Assembly: GCF_027887165.1 (NCBI RefSeq) | Contig: NC_077232.1 | Location: 5,120,683-5,184,682 of the forward strand | Origin: Monodelphis domestica | Taxonomy: Eukaryota; Chordata; Mammalia; Didelphimorphia; Didelphidae | Direction of reading: 5' to 3' | Length of the DNA: 64,000 nucleotides | Shown: piece by piece, positions 12,401 to 24,424 of the stretch | Position numbering within the stretch: the stretch's first letter is position 1 | Layout of the letters: every line of letters starts with the position of its first letter | Position numbers and translations under genes: made by a program | Notes under the pieces: generated by a model | Databases searched by the model: none | What the model saw: the letters and a program-made list of their open reading frames with translations, nothing else | What the model was told of the DNA's origin: nothing

Positions 12401-13620
12401 AACTGGAAGGAACAAATGAGATCACATACATAAAACGCCTGCAGATCTTCAAGAACTTAGAATCCTGGGGCCTAAGAGAAAGTTCAATGATGACCTCATT
12501 ATTCCAAGCCCCTTCAAGTCAGGACAGAGCTAAGTGTTCTGACTGTATTAGAAAACATTCACAAGATGATCTGAGTTAAGCTGCCTAATCAGGTTCTCTG
12601 TAAACAGGGGTATTTCCCACCGAAGTCAACAATCAATAACCTTTTGGCTAAGTGGAAAACTGATCATTATGGACATTTCAACACAAGTTGTGGCAAGACT
12701 ATCACTTGAAAGAAACTTAGAAAACTATAGTAAAAACTCCAAAAGTCTGTGACTGCTCCAAGTACTGAATCTCTACTATTAATTCCATGAAGCACCTTGA
12801 GAAAATTAGCAAGGCTATACCTTAGGCCAAAATAGAGGCACCTAATTGGATTACATCACTGTCTGACTATGCAACTTAATGGACCCTCAAAAACTGCAGC
12901 AGCCAGGCATGAAGTCAATCCCACTGAAGATATTAACACAGCCAAGCCACTGATCAGGAAATCACCATCTAGAAATGGCTCTTGGGGAGGATTTCAGGGA
13001 ACCAACATGCACTGCGTCCACAAACTACAGGATGCTCTTTACCAGAGAGAGCAGAACAACAACACTGGGGCTTACTGTGTCAGCCACTTGAAATTATAGA
13101 ACCCTGAAGGACAAAGTCCAGTAACAGGAACATCCAAATAACAAAGTAACATGGGGCAGCAGACATAACTTTGAAGATGAGGCACATGGATCACCAACAG
13201 TATCTTTGTTTGGATGGGCTTTCTTATTATTAGCAAAACAGAAATCATCTATAATAGCAGGAAGACTTCTACAAGTCCTTTGAGCTAAAACTTGCATGGA
13301 AAATATCTGAGCAAGAATACCTTCAGGGTACTACTTTTCCCAGTTTTCAATAAAACATTCTCTTCAATTGTTGGCTTTTGATTGTGGTCTACTCTCTAGG
13401 CCACTCCATTACATGCACTGGACAACATAAATTTCAGGGGCTCAAAGTCCTGCTTTCTAGAGGTCTATGGAGCACAATACTATCTGGTTAAGCACCAAGT
13501 ACAATTCACACTTGTGTAATTAACCTCTTTACTCCTGGTTTCTATACAGGATGAAGCTAAATTTCATTATCTCTATGGTACTGGCCAGCTCTAAAATCAT
13601 GAATCCAAGCTAACAATTCC
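9499..13620. other. Non-coding with scattered MIR scraps
   Basis: MIR-like pieces occur near 10265-10360 (minus; TTTATTTGGTCCTCCCAACA), 10910-11015 (plus), 11540-11630 (plus) and 12290-12475 (plus; CAATTTCCTTATCAG). The rest is unrecognised, with no credible exon on either strand. Confidence 0.5.
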
Positions 13621-13629
13621 ACAAACAAT

Positions 13630-13860
13630 GTGAAGAGCCTACTTTATGTACAAGGGAGGCACTCTGCTAGGTGCTGGGGCTACAAACATCATGACAATGA
13701 ATATAATAACATTAGCACCAGCAGCAATAATAATAATAATAATAATACCTAATGTTTGTGTAGCACTGCTATATACAAGCACTTTCCAATGATTCTCTCA
13801 TTTGGTCCTCACTACAATCTTGGAAGGGAGGTACTACTATGATCATAAAAATGAAAACTG
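13630..13860 (-). mobile_element. MIR-family fragments around an (AAT)n repeat
   Basis: GCCTACTTTATGTACAAGGG and GGTGCTGGGGCTACAAACAT on the left, then (AAT)n at 13723-13747, then GCACTTTCCAATGATTCTCT and CATTTGGTCCTCACTACAAT on the right. These read as MIR/L2 in reverse. Confidence 0.6.
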
Positions 13861-14209
13861 TCCATTTCCCCATCACAGAGCTTCCTTGACATTCTACTGG
13901 CAAGAGACCATGTGGACTAACAGCTAATTAAAGTAGATAAAAAGCAACAGAAATAATTTCAAAATGGAAGAAGTGATAAATGAGAGGTCAGTCAGTCAAG
14001 TCTTATGTCCAAAGTTTGCTGAAGGGCTCCCAAGAGCTGGAGGAATTGTCTGGGAGAGATCCCCTTTTAGGGACTAACCAGCAAACTAGTCTGAAAGCAA
14101 TCAAGAGTATGTGAAGGAGAGCTACAGTAAACAAGACTGGAAAGGTAGCTAGGAGTCATATGAGTAAGCTTTAAAGGCCAGACTAAGTTTCATTATATTA
14201 TCAACAAAA

Positions 14210-14960
14210 CCCAGCAGGAAGAGATAGAAAAATTACATTCAAAGTAGCTAAAGAATATATAAAATATTTTAGAGGTCACCTGCTGAGACATACACATGGA
14301 AATATATGAAGACAACTACAAAATACTCTTTAGAGAAATAGAGACATAAAGAAATTAAAGAATTAAGTGTATACAGTTTGGCTGTACCAACATAATAAAA
14401 ATTACATTATCTAAATTAATTTACTGTGACATGCTAATCACCCAAAGAATCAAATCACAGTGCTAGAAAAATAATAGAATTCATCTAAAAGATCAAAATC
14501 TCAAGATCTCAAGGACAATGAAAAGGTATGAAGGAAAGGGTAGTAACATATTTCAAAATATGTTACAGAACAATAATTATCTTGTTCTAGTTAAAAAACA
14601 GAAAAATTCATCAGTGGAACATATTAGGAAGAGATGCAGAAGCAAACATCAGAAGATCCTTCTTACTAAGGCAAAGACTCAATATTCAACAAAAAAATGT
14701 TGGAAAAACTGGAAGATGATCTGGTAAAAATTAATTTTAGATGAACATATCACACCATATACCACAATAAGTTCCAAATAGATACATGACTTAGATAGAT
14801 ATAAAAAGACCGCTATATTTAGCAATTACAGGATCATTGGTAACCTTATAAAGAACTATCTAAGGCCAAAGATGGTTTGGGATGCCAGATTACAAGAAAA
14901 AAATAAATGGAGAAATAAGGAAATAGAGACAAGTGGGGCCAATATTTTCTAAAAGTCATG
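14210..14960 (+). mobile_element. LINE-1 ORF2 relic
   Basis: Translation in changing frames gives L1 ORF2 fragments similar to those in the copy at 26215-27350: AGRDRKITFKVAKEYI, YEDNYKILFREI and KLEDDLVKIN. Many stops and frameshifts show a dead, old copy. The element continues neither to a 3' tail nor to ORF1. Confidence 0.65.
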
Positions 14961-16068
14961 AAAAGAGATCTTCCTTTTATGTGTGGTCAGGCTCCATTAG
15001 AATATAATAAGCTTAAGGGTAAGGACTGTTTACATTAGTATTCCCAACCTGGCACCAAACACATGGTAGGATGCTTAATTAAACGCTTGTTGACTCAAGA
15101 AATGCTGGAGGAAATGGTTACGTCCCTGTAAGATTAAATAAATTTGTGGCTTCTGGGGCCACAAGCACAGATGTAGCTAGCACTTAGGTCACAGTAATGA
15201 CAAGGGCACAACCCTGTTGGCACCACCAGCCCTCTCTTCCTCACAGAAAAAAGCAGAAAGGTAATGGCACCTTCCAGGCAGGGCCCCAGGAGGCCTGAAC
15301 ACCTAGTATTTCATTGAGAACGAGGCTTGATTTGTCAACAATTCAAAAAGCCCCTTGAAATTGGTTCCAGGATTGATATAAAAGCTATGCCTATGTTGAG
15401 GACAAACTACAGTAATTAAAGTTCTGCCTTCAGTTCTTGAAGCTAGAGAATATCCCAAGTACTTTCCCAGTCAGTTGGAGGATTCTAAAACACAGTCAGG
15501 ATAGTAGAATTCAATTAAGTGACTCCTAAAGGGACAACATATGGGAAAAAGATAAAAATGTAGTACATTTGTCCAAGTCTGTCCAAGTCCTTGATTCTTC
15601 CCTGAGCACCAGGCAGGAGATGGTAGGTTCTCAGCCCAGAGCATGGTGGTCACCCCCACAAAGCTTGGCACACGTTTCCTTCTTCTGTACTCTCCCCTCC
15701 AACAAACTACTTACATGCACACACAGCAGATACCAATTAATCCTAAAAACAGCATTACCTGTTTGTCTGGATGGACTTTTCCCAGTTTTCCATCCCCCTT
15801 CCTAACCAGCACTCCAAGCTTGTCCCTTCTATCTCCACAAGGTTCTTGCAGACGCCAAGATCCACCCCTGACCTATCTTACAATGATCACCTTTGTCCAG
15901 GCCCTCATCATTGCCCAGTAATCACCAGCAGAACCACAGGAAGAGCAGACTCAACCCCGCTTCCAGTCTACTCCCTGCAGTCATGCAGGGAAGTAACCCC
16001 AGAAAGAAGGGGCAGGCAAGTCACCTCCACTGAAATAGCAAAGTACTATGAGAGAAACGAGGTAGCAA
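14961..16068. other. Non-coding, mostly unrecognised
   Basis: A short L2/MIR 3'-end scrap lies at 14985-15100 (minus-like ACATGGTAGGATGCTTAATT). A short L2-like piece on the plus strand lies near 15830-15925 (GTCCAGGCCCTCATCATTGC). Nothing else could be supported. Confidence 0.4.
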
Positions 16069-16187
16069 CCAGGCCAGTCGAATGGCCACCAGCATAACCC
16101 ATCTGGCCCAGAGCCATGGGAAAAGCAGTCCCATCGTGGAAGAAGAGACCTGCCATTCTCAGCACCAACCACAGCAGATGAGCAGGA
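16069..16187 (+). repeat. Left arm of a 119-bp inverted repeat
   Basis: It runs from CCAGGCCAGTC to GAGCAGGA. The reverse complement of 16734-16852 matches it over all 119 positions with 5 mismatches and no gap, including a perfect 71-bp core (CAGAGCCATGGGAAAAGCAG onward). It matches no repeat family I know and occurs nowhere else in the window. Confidence 0.93.
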
Positions 16188-16439
16188 ACACCCAGGGTGC
16201 CAGGATAAAACACCCACCCCCTCACCCATCCTGCATCCAGGTTAGCCCATGTAGCCAGCATCCAGGGAAGCAACCAGGGAGAAGCTCTGACAAATGTCCC
16301 CGCAGGTTCTCCCTCCTACCTCTTTGTATCCCCAGGTCTCAGGGCTCTGAACAGGGCAATCTCTTCAAAAGAAATGCTTTTTGTCTTTTATTGCTTCGGT
16401 CTGGTCCCTCTCCATTCTGCTCTATCCTCCAAATTGAGA

Positions 16440-16640
16440 GAGCTCTAGAGGAGCTGCCAAAAGGGCTTCCTAAAACTCAAGACTAACTATACCACTCCTC
16501 CACTCTATGAGCTACACGGGCTCTGCTCCCTAGAGCTTGTAAAATCACAAACTCTTTCAAGTCTTCTCTTCATTCCCAGGCCCTCAACATGGCAGGATGA
16601 AAGCCCTTCACCATTCCTGTCAGCCTCTCCTGAACATCTC
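16440..16640 (+). mobile_element. L2 LINE fragment
   Basis: GGGCTTCCTAAAACTCAAGA, ACCACTCCTCCACTCTATGA and CATTCCCAGGCCCTCAAC follow the order of the L2 ORF end. It is strongly diverged and lies within the inverted-repeat spacer. Confidence 0.45.
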
Positions 16641-16733
16641 CAACCACTTCTCCTCCAAGACAATGCCTAGGACTGAACCTGGTCAGTGCCTTGAGTGGTA
16701 CAAGACAGCAGGCCTCCCAGCTCCTGCTCCTGC

Positions 16734-16852
16734 TCCTGCTTATCTGCTGTGGTTGGTGCTGAGAATGGCAGGTCTCTTCTTCCACGATGGGACTGCTTTT
16801 CCCATGGCTCTGGGCCAACTGGGGTATGCTGGTGGCCATTTGACTGGCCTGG
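16734..16852 (-). repeat. Right arm of the 119-bp inverted repeat
   Basis: Reverse-complement partner of the left arm across a 546-bp spacer. The inner edge abuts a short (TCCTGC)n run at 16721-16740. The spacer contains old L2-like text (16440-16640) and has no coding signal. Confidence 0.93.
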
Positions 16853-16984
16853 CACACTCCCAGGCCTCCAAAATCTGCATTTCTCGATGAAGCCCAAGAG
16901 CTCATTTGCTTTCAAAGTGAATTAACCTCAACAGTTAATTCTCACTGAGCTCCCTCCCATAAGGAATCATCAAGAAAAGAGGTA

Positions 16985-17187
16985 AAGGCAGCTAGGTAGT
17001 TCAGTGATAGAGCACCAGGCCTAGAGTTGGGAGGCCCTGGGTTCAAATCTGTCCTCAGATACTACCCTAGCTATGTTACTCTGTGGGCAAGTCACTTAAT
17101 CTCAAATGCCTAGTTCTTCTTGCTCTTCTGCATTGGAAGTGATACTTAGTATTGCTCCTAAGACAGAAAGTAAGAATTTTTTTTACA
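16985..17187 (+). mobile_element. Marsupial tRNA-derived SINE
   Basis: GGCAGCTAGGTAGTTCAGTG head, B box GGGTTCAAATC, GGGCAAGTCACTTAATCTCA and an AAGACAGAAAGTAAGAA tail. Moderately diverged. Confidence 0.85.
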
Positions 17188-17654
17188 AAGAAAGTAGCTC
17201 CCAGGGAAGAAGGTCCTTTACCAACGGAAGCTGGCACTTTCTTTACAATGAGAGAGTTGCCTAGAGGAAAGGTGTCAAACTCAACAGAAACTGATACCGG
17301 CTGCCAAATACTGACATACAGATCCCACAAATTAACATTCAGTTGTTGGGGCAAACACTGCCCAAGTCTCTTCTGGCCTCAATTTTGCTACCTGTGGCCT
17401 GGAGCTCAATGAAGTGACTTGCCCAGTACCACCTGGTCAACGTGGGTCAGGTGTGGGCCGATTCCAAGTCCATCTGGCTCTGAAGACTCTCCACTAGACT
17501 GCCATGAGTAAAGTGGGGATCTCAGAGAGAACAGTTAAAGTAAAGACAAAAGTCCGATTCCCTGGGCCACGGAAGAGTGACCTAACTGCACTGAGAGGAC
17601 AGACAGATTAGGAAAGTATTATGGGCTGAGAGTAGGAAGGAGTCTAACATCATT

Positions 17655-18110
17655 CAAGCAGAAACTCATTTTAAAGACAGGGAAACTGAGGGCCAGAGTC
17701 AGTTGAAGCAAATTGCCCAACATAAGCCCAGAAGTTTGAACCAAGAGTTGAACCCCAAATTAATTATTTTTTCAATATAACATTCTCCATCTTCACACGT
17801 CTGTGGGCAGTAACAACCACTATGGCTCCTGAGCATGAATCACACAGTGTGTTCAGTGAGGAGGACTCAAAGAGACCCTGCCCTCAGGAAGCCTATGTGC
17901 TACTGGCAGAAGATAAGTAAGGGATAGGGAGGGTGACAATGGAGGAGAAGCACAGCTGGGGAGAGTAATGGAAAGGGTTCACAAGAGTCCAGAGACAAGC
18001 AGTCAGCCAAACTTTATGAAGCCCCTTGTATGTACCAGGGACTGTGGAAAGGCCCCAGAGAAGCCCTGCTCTCAAGGTGAGTCTCACCATCTATTCTGGG
18101 AAACAACAAG
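17655..18110 (-). mobile_element. MIR and L2 3'-end fragments (antisense)
   Basis: CATTTTAAAGACAGGGAAAC and GCAAATTGCCCAAC (17665-17770) are MIR in reverse. AGAGACCCTGCCCTCAGGAA and CCCTTGTATGTACCAGGGAC (17815-18110) are L2/MIR 3' ends in reverse. Confidence 0.5.
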
Positions 18111-18224
18111 GGCTTGATATATGCTTGCTGCTGGGCAGAAGGAATGCCAGTTCAATTAACTGTGACAAAGATGAAGTTCTTCGGATGGAGCATTTGGAGA
18201 CATCCCCACCACCACAACCATTTG

Positions 18225-18438
18225 GCATAATACATTTTTTTAAAACTCTTACCTTCTGTCTTCGAAGCAATACTACATGTTGGTTCCAAGGCAAAAAAGC
18301 AGTATGAGCTAGGCAATGGGGGTAAAGACAATTGCCCAGGACCACCCAGCTAGAAGTATCTGAGGTCACATTGGAACACAGGACTTCCACACTACAGGCC
18401 TGGCTCTCAATCCACTGAGATACCTATACTGCTCCCCT
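18225..18438 (-). mobile_element. Marsupial tRNA-derived SINE
   Basis: Reverse copy with CTTACCTTCTGTCTTCGAAG, CAATTGCCCAGGACCACCCA, GGCCTGGCTCTCAATCCACT and a broken head. Strongly diverged. Confidence 0.85.
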
Positions 18439-18544
18439 CTCTCCCTTAGAACAGGCCACTTCCTAAATGTCCCCCACAGAATTCCTTTGGGCAGGATAGT
18501 CCCTCCCTATCACCTTCAACACCCTTAAGGCTATGAGGTATGTT

Positions 18545-18685
18545 TGGCTTCACAATACATTTATAACTCAGATCAAATTGTTTACCCTCTCCAGGGGGGG
18601 AAAGGGGAGGGAGACAATTAGGATCCTATAATGTTGGAAAATATATGCTGAAAATTGTTATTACATGTAATTGGGAATCTCTGAA
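18545..18685 (+). mobile_element. LINE-1 3' UTR tail
   Basis: GATCAAATTGTTTACCCTCT, a G-rich GGGGGAAAGGGGAGGGAG block, and TTACATGTAATTGGG. This is the ordered end of a marsupial L1, severely 5' truncated. Confidence 0.75.
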
Positions 18686-20214
18686 TAAAGAAAGACTATA
18701 GGGTCACTGTGGACTAAGCTGAAAAAAACAAAGGATGCAGAGTCAGCTTTTGTTTGTCTTTTTCTTAAATAAATCCTATCACCTCGGTAAGTGTATATGG
18801 GCATTATATTGCCTGCCTTCTCAACCAGTGGGAAAAGGGTTGGTGGAAGGGAAAAACTCAAAAAAAACCCAAAACATCTTTTTTAAGGTTTAAAAAAACC
18901 ATGATAGGGCAAAATTGAATTACAGAATTAATAAGCAAAGGATCTCTAAGCATCACCTCATCTGCAGATCTCACCATGCCCATCACTGCTGACTGACTCT
19001 GTGGTCCTTTGAGAATTCTTTCCCATACTCACTCTGGTCCTGCCTCTGGGCCTCACCTGAACCTCCAGCCCCACTCTATCCTGCTCTACTGCTAGTTCTG
19101 GGTTCCCTTGCTTCTCCCCCTATCTTGGCCATTTGGTTGACCAGTTCAAATTTACAGAGGGTCTTCCTGCTGTAAACTGGTGGCCTATGTCAACAGGGAA
19201 AAGAACATTGACTCTAGACAATATGCACCAAGGAATCAGATTGAGTCTGATTATCCAGTAAGGTGTGTTGATTTAGAATCTTGAACCCTAGAGACTATAT
19301 TTCCCACGATCCCCTTTTCCTGTTTGTGCGTCTCCATATGTGGGAGGAGTTTTGAGTGCCTTTAATCTTAACAAAGGCTTACCAACCCAAAACCAGAGGC
19401 AGGGAAATGGAAGAGAAATGTCTGTTAGCACATGCCCAGTCTACTTCTGAAGTCAAAGGAGTCAAGTTTACATCTTGCCTCTTCAATTTACCATGTGATT
19501 TTGGGCAAATCACTTAAACCTAACTAGTTCTCAGTTTCATAATCTGTAAAATGAACGGTGTAGTCTCATTCTCTAAGTTTCATTCCAATTCCAACATCAA
19601 GCCCTCCATTTATGCCCATGAGCCAATTCTCTGCCTCATCCTGACTATCTCTCTATTCATACAACCTTTAACCCCATGACTAATCAAAGTTTTCTTTTAT
19701 AGTCAAATAGCCAGATTCCTAAAAAACAGTAAGCTATGCTAACTTCCAACCCTTTGCAATCTAATTTATGAGCCTAAGCAATGATCTGATCCAGCTCTCC
19801 AAAGGTTACCACTGACCAAATTAGTATCAGACTGACCAAATCAAAGAAAGGGTTCAAAAGACATAAGCACTTACTGCACTGCAGAGCCCTGAGTAAGGTA
19901 ATGAGGATCCAAAGACAGAAACAAAATAGACAACAGTGCCTGTCAGAAGAACACAAGAAAAGGGCAAAGGAGAAGAGGAGGCAGTGACACTGAGCAGAGC
20001 AAGAGAGCAAACAAAAGATTCTAAGAGCTAAAGGAAACATTCACCCAAAAAAGCAGATTTGAGAGAAAGTGTTTTTAAGAGATGTTTGGGAATTTTCTGT
20101 GAAGTGTCCTATCACAACAAAATAGTTCAATGTTTGAAAACTTTGTTTTAAACCTTCCCCTCAACACAAAGTTTAACAATTGGCTAACATGGGGGAAAAA
20201 AAAGGAAAAAGAAA
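18686..20214. other. Non-coding; MIR at about 19445-19615
   Basis: A plus-strand MIR (GATTTTGGGCAAATCACTTA, CAGTTTCATAATCTGTAAAA) is the only recognised element. The rest shows no coding or repeat signal I can name. Confidence 0.5.
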
Positions 20215-20815
20215 TGCTAGAGGGGACAGAGGTACTGATGAATGGCTGGTCATGAACTGGACCAGCTCTGTCAGCCTGGAGAACAATTTGGAACTGTGCC
20301 CAAAGGGCTACAAAACTGTGCCTAATACCTTGACCCAGCAAAACCATTACTAGGTCTGAATCCCAAAGAGATCGGAAGGAGGAAAGGACCCATATGTATG
20401 AAAATATTTATAGCAGCTCTTTTCATGGTGGCAAAGAACTGGAAATTAAAGGAAAGTCCATCAATGGCGGAAGAGCTGAACAAGTCGTGGTAAATGACTA
20501 TGACAGGAAACATTATATTATACTGAAGCAAATGAAGAGCAAAGCGGTTTCAGAAAAACCTGGGAAAACTTCTATGAACTGATGACAAAGTAAAGTATGT
20601 AGAACCAGAGGCACATTGCATATAGTAACAGCAAGATTTTATGATGACTGGTCTAGGAATGACGCAACTACTAGATGAAAAATGCAACCCACCTCCCTAG
20701 AAAGAGCTGATGTATTGAGTACTGATTGGAGCAGACTTTTTCCTTTTTTTGCAATATGACTAATATGGAAATGTTTTACATCACTTCACATGTATAAATG
20801 ACAAACAGCTTGCCT
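20215..20815 (+). mobile_element. LINE-1 ORF2 end and 3' UTR
   Basis: It contains CAATTTGGAACTGTGCCCAA, GGTCTGAATCCCAAAGAGAT, AAATATTTATAGCAGCTCTT, GGTGGCAAAGAACTGGAAAT and GACTAATATGGAAATGTTTT. These are the end of the L1 ORF2 cysteine-rich domain and the 3' UTR, with frame breaks. Confidence 0.88.
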
Positions 20816-21215
20816 TCTGTCTCTGTCCCCATCATCCTTGCTCTCCTCTTGATTCACTGTCACTTCTTCCTCTTGGATCTTTTCCTCCTTCCTGGCTCTG
20901 CCTCTACAGTTCTACTGTTCCTTTTGCCCTTTCCTAGACAATTGGCTATTCCTTACCCCTAAAATGAATGTCTCCAGGCTCTGTCCATGGTCTCCAGACT
21001 CTAACTCTCTCCATTCTCTAAGTAAGGGGAGTTCGGTCATCTCTACACCAACTTCAAAATTTTCATCTCCAACTCCATCTCTCCTTTGAAATCCAGGACC
21101 ACATCTCTATTTATCTGCAGAACATCAACTGGCTGAGCCACAGGTACCTGACACTTAACATGTCTAAAAGGGAGATTATTATCTCACTCTCTAATCAGTG
21201 TCCTCCCCCACACTT
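20816..21215 (+). mobile_element. L2 LINE, ORF region fragment
   Basis: GGCTCTGTCCATGGTCTCCA, CATCTCCAACTCCATCTCTC, CAGAACATCAACTGGCTGAG and CTTAACATGTCTAAAAGGGA follow L2 reverse-transcriptase text in order, with frameshifts. Confidence 0.6.
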
Positions 21216-21524
21216 CCCAAGACCTAGACATACTGCAGGGCTGTTTGGGGCTGACATACTGTTCTGTTGAATCATGTTAAGCCTGCAGTCCACTAAAGGT
21301 TTCTAGCTTTTCCCCATACAAACTGCAATCTAGCCATGCCTCCACTTTACAGAGTGGATTTTTTAAAAGCAGTCCAACAGACACAGCCAATGTTACAAAA
21401 TTATTTCTCTTTTCATCTTGTGTTTTAGCCCAATGTTTTGGCTTCTTCTAGATGCTTCTGAATGCTTATCAGCCCTCCAACTCTTTAGGTGCTCCAGGTT
21501 CCTTCAATATCATGCAGTCAGTGA

Positions 21525-22850
21525 CTTCTGGGTAAACATGGCAGCAATGTAGACCCAGGACTCTTTCTCTCCTCACCACCTACGGATATAGACTACCCCA
21601 AAAGGCCAAAAGAACCAAATTCATATGAACAAAGGGACTCTACAGTAGGACATAGAATTGAAGGTATGTGGGATTTGGGCATCTCCACGCTATAAGAGGA
21701 TGAAAAAGCTTCCACCAAAACTTGAGCTCACCTACCCTCCTCCCCCACCCCACCTACAGAGCCAGAGTCAGAGCCAGCACACTCTAGAATCAGTGAGTGA
21801 GCGAGAGGCACCTCTAGGTTCTTGGCAGCTGACTAAGACAACCAAAGACCTACCCCTGAGAGCAGCTAGACATGAAACCATGGCAAGCTGAAGAGCCCAG
21901 ACCTTGGGCACCTGTGGGAAGATGGCACAGAGAAGGGCAGGAAACAGTAGAAGCTTCAGAGACTTGAGAGGTGGCCTCAGGCAAAAATCTTGCTCCTTAG
22001 CTCCATAATAGAAAGCCTGGCAGCCTCACTCAGATTTCTGACTGGAATGGGAAGGAAAAACCACCATAGCGATGGCAAACAGTGCCCAGGAACAACAACT
22101 TCCCAACACCAAGAAAACCAAGAAGAGGGGGTTGTCCCTGGATAATTTTTCTGTAGGAAAAATCCAGACTACAGAGGAAATAGCAGAAGAGGAAATTCAA
22201 ATAAATGCACCAAAACCTTCCAAAAAAAAAAATGGAAATTGGCCACAAGCTTTTGAAGAATATAAATCAGAACTTATCAAAAAGATGGAAGCCTTCTGGC
22301 AAGAAAAATGGGAAATAGTTCAAAAAAGAAAATAACAGTTTAAAGGACAGGAACTCCCAATTAGAGAAACAGTTGGAAGTCACGAAAAGCAGGACAGACC
22401 AAACAGAAAAGGAAAAATCAAAAGATTATAACAGAAAACTAGTCCTTAAAGACCAGAATTAGGCAATTAGAAGCCAATGATCTTGCAAAACAGCAAGAAT
22501 TAATAAAGCAAAGTCAAAAGATTGACAAAATAAAAGAAAACATAAAATATCTCAGACAAGATGACAGATGAGGAAAATAGATCACAAAGAGACGAAATGA
22601 GAATCAATGGTCTATCTGAAAACCCAGAAATAAACAGAAATCTTAACATCATACTACAAGAAATTATCCAAGAAAACTGCCCTCATGTTCTTGAACAAGG
22701 GGGTAAAATAGACATTGAAAGAGTTCATAGAATACCCTCTACATTAAATCCTCAAAAGACAACCCCAAGGAATGTAAATTGTCAAATTCAAGAGCTACCA
22801 AACTAAGGAGAAAATTTTACAAGAAGCCAAAAAGGAATAGTATCATGCAG
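21525..22850 (+). mobile_element. LINE-1 5' fragment: 5' UTR and ORF1
   Basis: The 5' UTR start (GACTTCTGGGTAAACATGGC, near 21527) leads to ORF1 at 22072. ORF1p is the trimeric RNA chaperone of L1. The N-terminal frame (22072-22335) reads MANSAQEQQLPNTKKTKKRG, then GNWPQAFEEYKSELIKKMEA, and stops at TAA. The RRM-like part resumes at 22561 with RINGLSENPEINRNLNI, NCPHVLEQGGKIDIERVHRI and PSTLNPQKTTPRN. Stops and frameshifts between them make it dead. Sequence ends abruptly near 22850, before the ORF1 C-terminal domain, with no ORF2 or tail. Confidence 0.9.
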
Positions 22851-23360
22851 TTTCCATTTTTCCACAGTTCACCTTACCAATGCTTCAAATTTGACATACC
22901 CAAACCAATATTCTTTCCTCTGGGCTCACTCTATTTCTGTTCAGGGTGTCCTCAATGTTTTGGTCACTTAGGCTCCCCACCTCAGACTGACCCTGACTCT
23001 TGCTCCATTCAACCACCTGCACTGGACCTCTTATCCCTTCTCTCTACTCATACAGTTTGATTGAGGCCCCTTTCACTTCTTCTGGTGCCTTCTCACACCA
23101 AATCCTAATGGTGCTCCTGTACCAAACTTTTCCCCTTCCTATGGTACATGTCGGACATAGCACTCCCATTCTTATCAATCTTCAATGGCTATATACCCCC
23201 TGGAGAAAGAACCAAAACCTCCTGACTCTGGCATTCAAAGCCCTCATAACAGTCTCAGCTCACCTCTCTAGCCTTACTTCATTAATTTCCTTTATTCTTG
23301 CTGTTTCAATCTAATGGACCTGGGTGAAACAGGTAGCACAGTGGCTAGTATCAAGAGAAT
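22851..23360 (+). mobile_element. L2 LINE fragment, ORF end
   Basis: From about 23180 it reads CTCCTGACTCTGGCATTCAA, GCCCTCATAACAGTCTCAGC and CTCACCTCTCTAGCCTTACT, which is L2. The portion before 23150 is less certain. Confidence 0.5.
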
Positions 23361-23361
23361 G

Positions 23362-23680
23362 TGGGAGGGGGGACATCTGGGTAACTTAGTGGATTAAGAG
23401 TCAGGCCTAAAGATGGGAGGTCCTAGGTTCAAATCTGGCCTCAGACACTTCCAAGTTCTGTGACCCTGGGCAAGTCACTTAACTCCCATTGTGAAGCCCT
23501 TACCACTCTTCTGCCTTGAAACCAATACAGTATTGATTCCAAGACGGAAGGTAAGGGTTTAAAAAAAAAAAATCTGGGTTCAAATTCAGCCTCAGACACT
23601 TCCTAGCTGGGTGACCAAAGGCAGGTCATTTAACCCTTCTGTCTTAAAGTTTTATAAAACAGAAAGAGTTTAAAAAATAA
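23362..23680 (+). mobile_element. Two adjacent SINE copies
   Basis: The first (23362-23572) is nearly complete, ending CAAGACGGAAGGTAAGGG and A10. It is followed at once by a second, headless piece (CTGGGTTCAAATTCAGCCTC, GGCAGGTCATTTAACCC), which suggests insertion of the first into an older one. Confidence 0.8.
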
Positions 23681-24424
23681 AAACGGATCTATTAATAGTT
23701 GCCCAAACCCAATATTCCACCTTTGGTCTTTGCAACTGTATGTGGGGGAGGGGAGGAGGCTTCCTCCTCACTCTGCTTATAAAATCCTTACTTTCCACCA
23801 TGGCCAGGTATCTATCACTCCTGCCATGAAAATGCACCTCCACCCAAATCCCTGCCTTTCTGCTCCTACTTCAAAATACCTGTTGTAAATCAGAGGTACA
23901 TCATTGCAGAACTTTTAATGTTTACAGGGGTTTCTGTTTTGTTATAAGCCACCAATGGTCATTTTTTAAAGTTTTTCTATCAAAAAAGCATCACTTTACT
24001 ATATTATACTTCCTTGTTCACAGAAGAAAACTTTCTTAAAGCAACAATAACCAAAAACACTCAACTGTGCATATACTGTGACCAGAACACCTTGAAAGCA
24101 GTTACCTCTTCATAGAAATTCTTTGGTTTTGTTTTTGGTTTTTTTTGGTATGGTCAGAATTCAATATTGCCACAACTACTCCAAATTCTTTCCATTTCTT
24201 TTGGAATAAAGTTTAGGTTTCCATTCTATTCAAATGATTATAATAGCTTCTAAAAGGAAATGACTTGGGAGCTTTCTATAGCTCATACTCATGAAATAGA
24301 CAAAAATAATTAAAGGAAAATAAACGTGATGCTGACAGGGTTATAGAACAACAGGCATGTATTTACATCAAAGGTACAACTATATTTGAGCATTATCTGA
24401 TAACACAGAATAAAAATTTAAAAA
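23681..24424. other. Non-coding, nothing recognised
   Basis: AT-rich sequence without identifiable element or exon. A weak L2 3'-end resemblance lies at 23815-23885. Confidence 0.4.
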
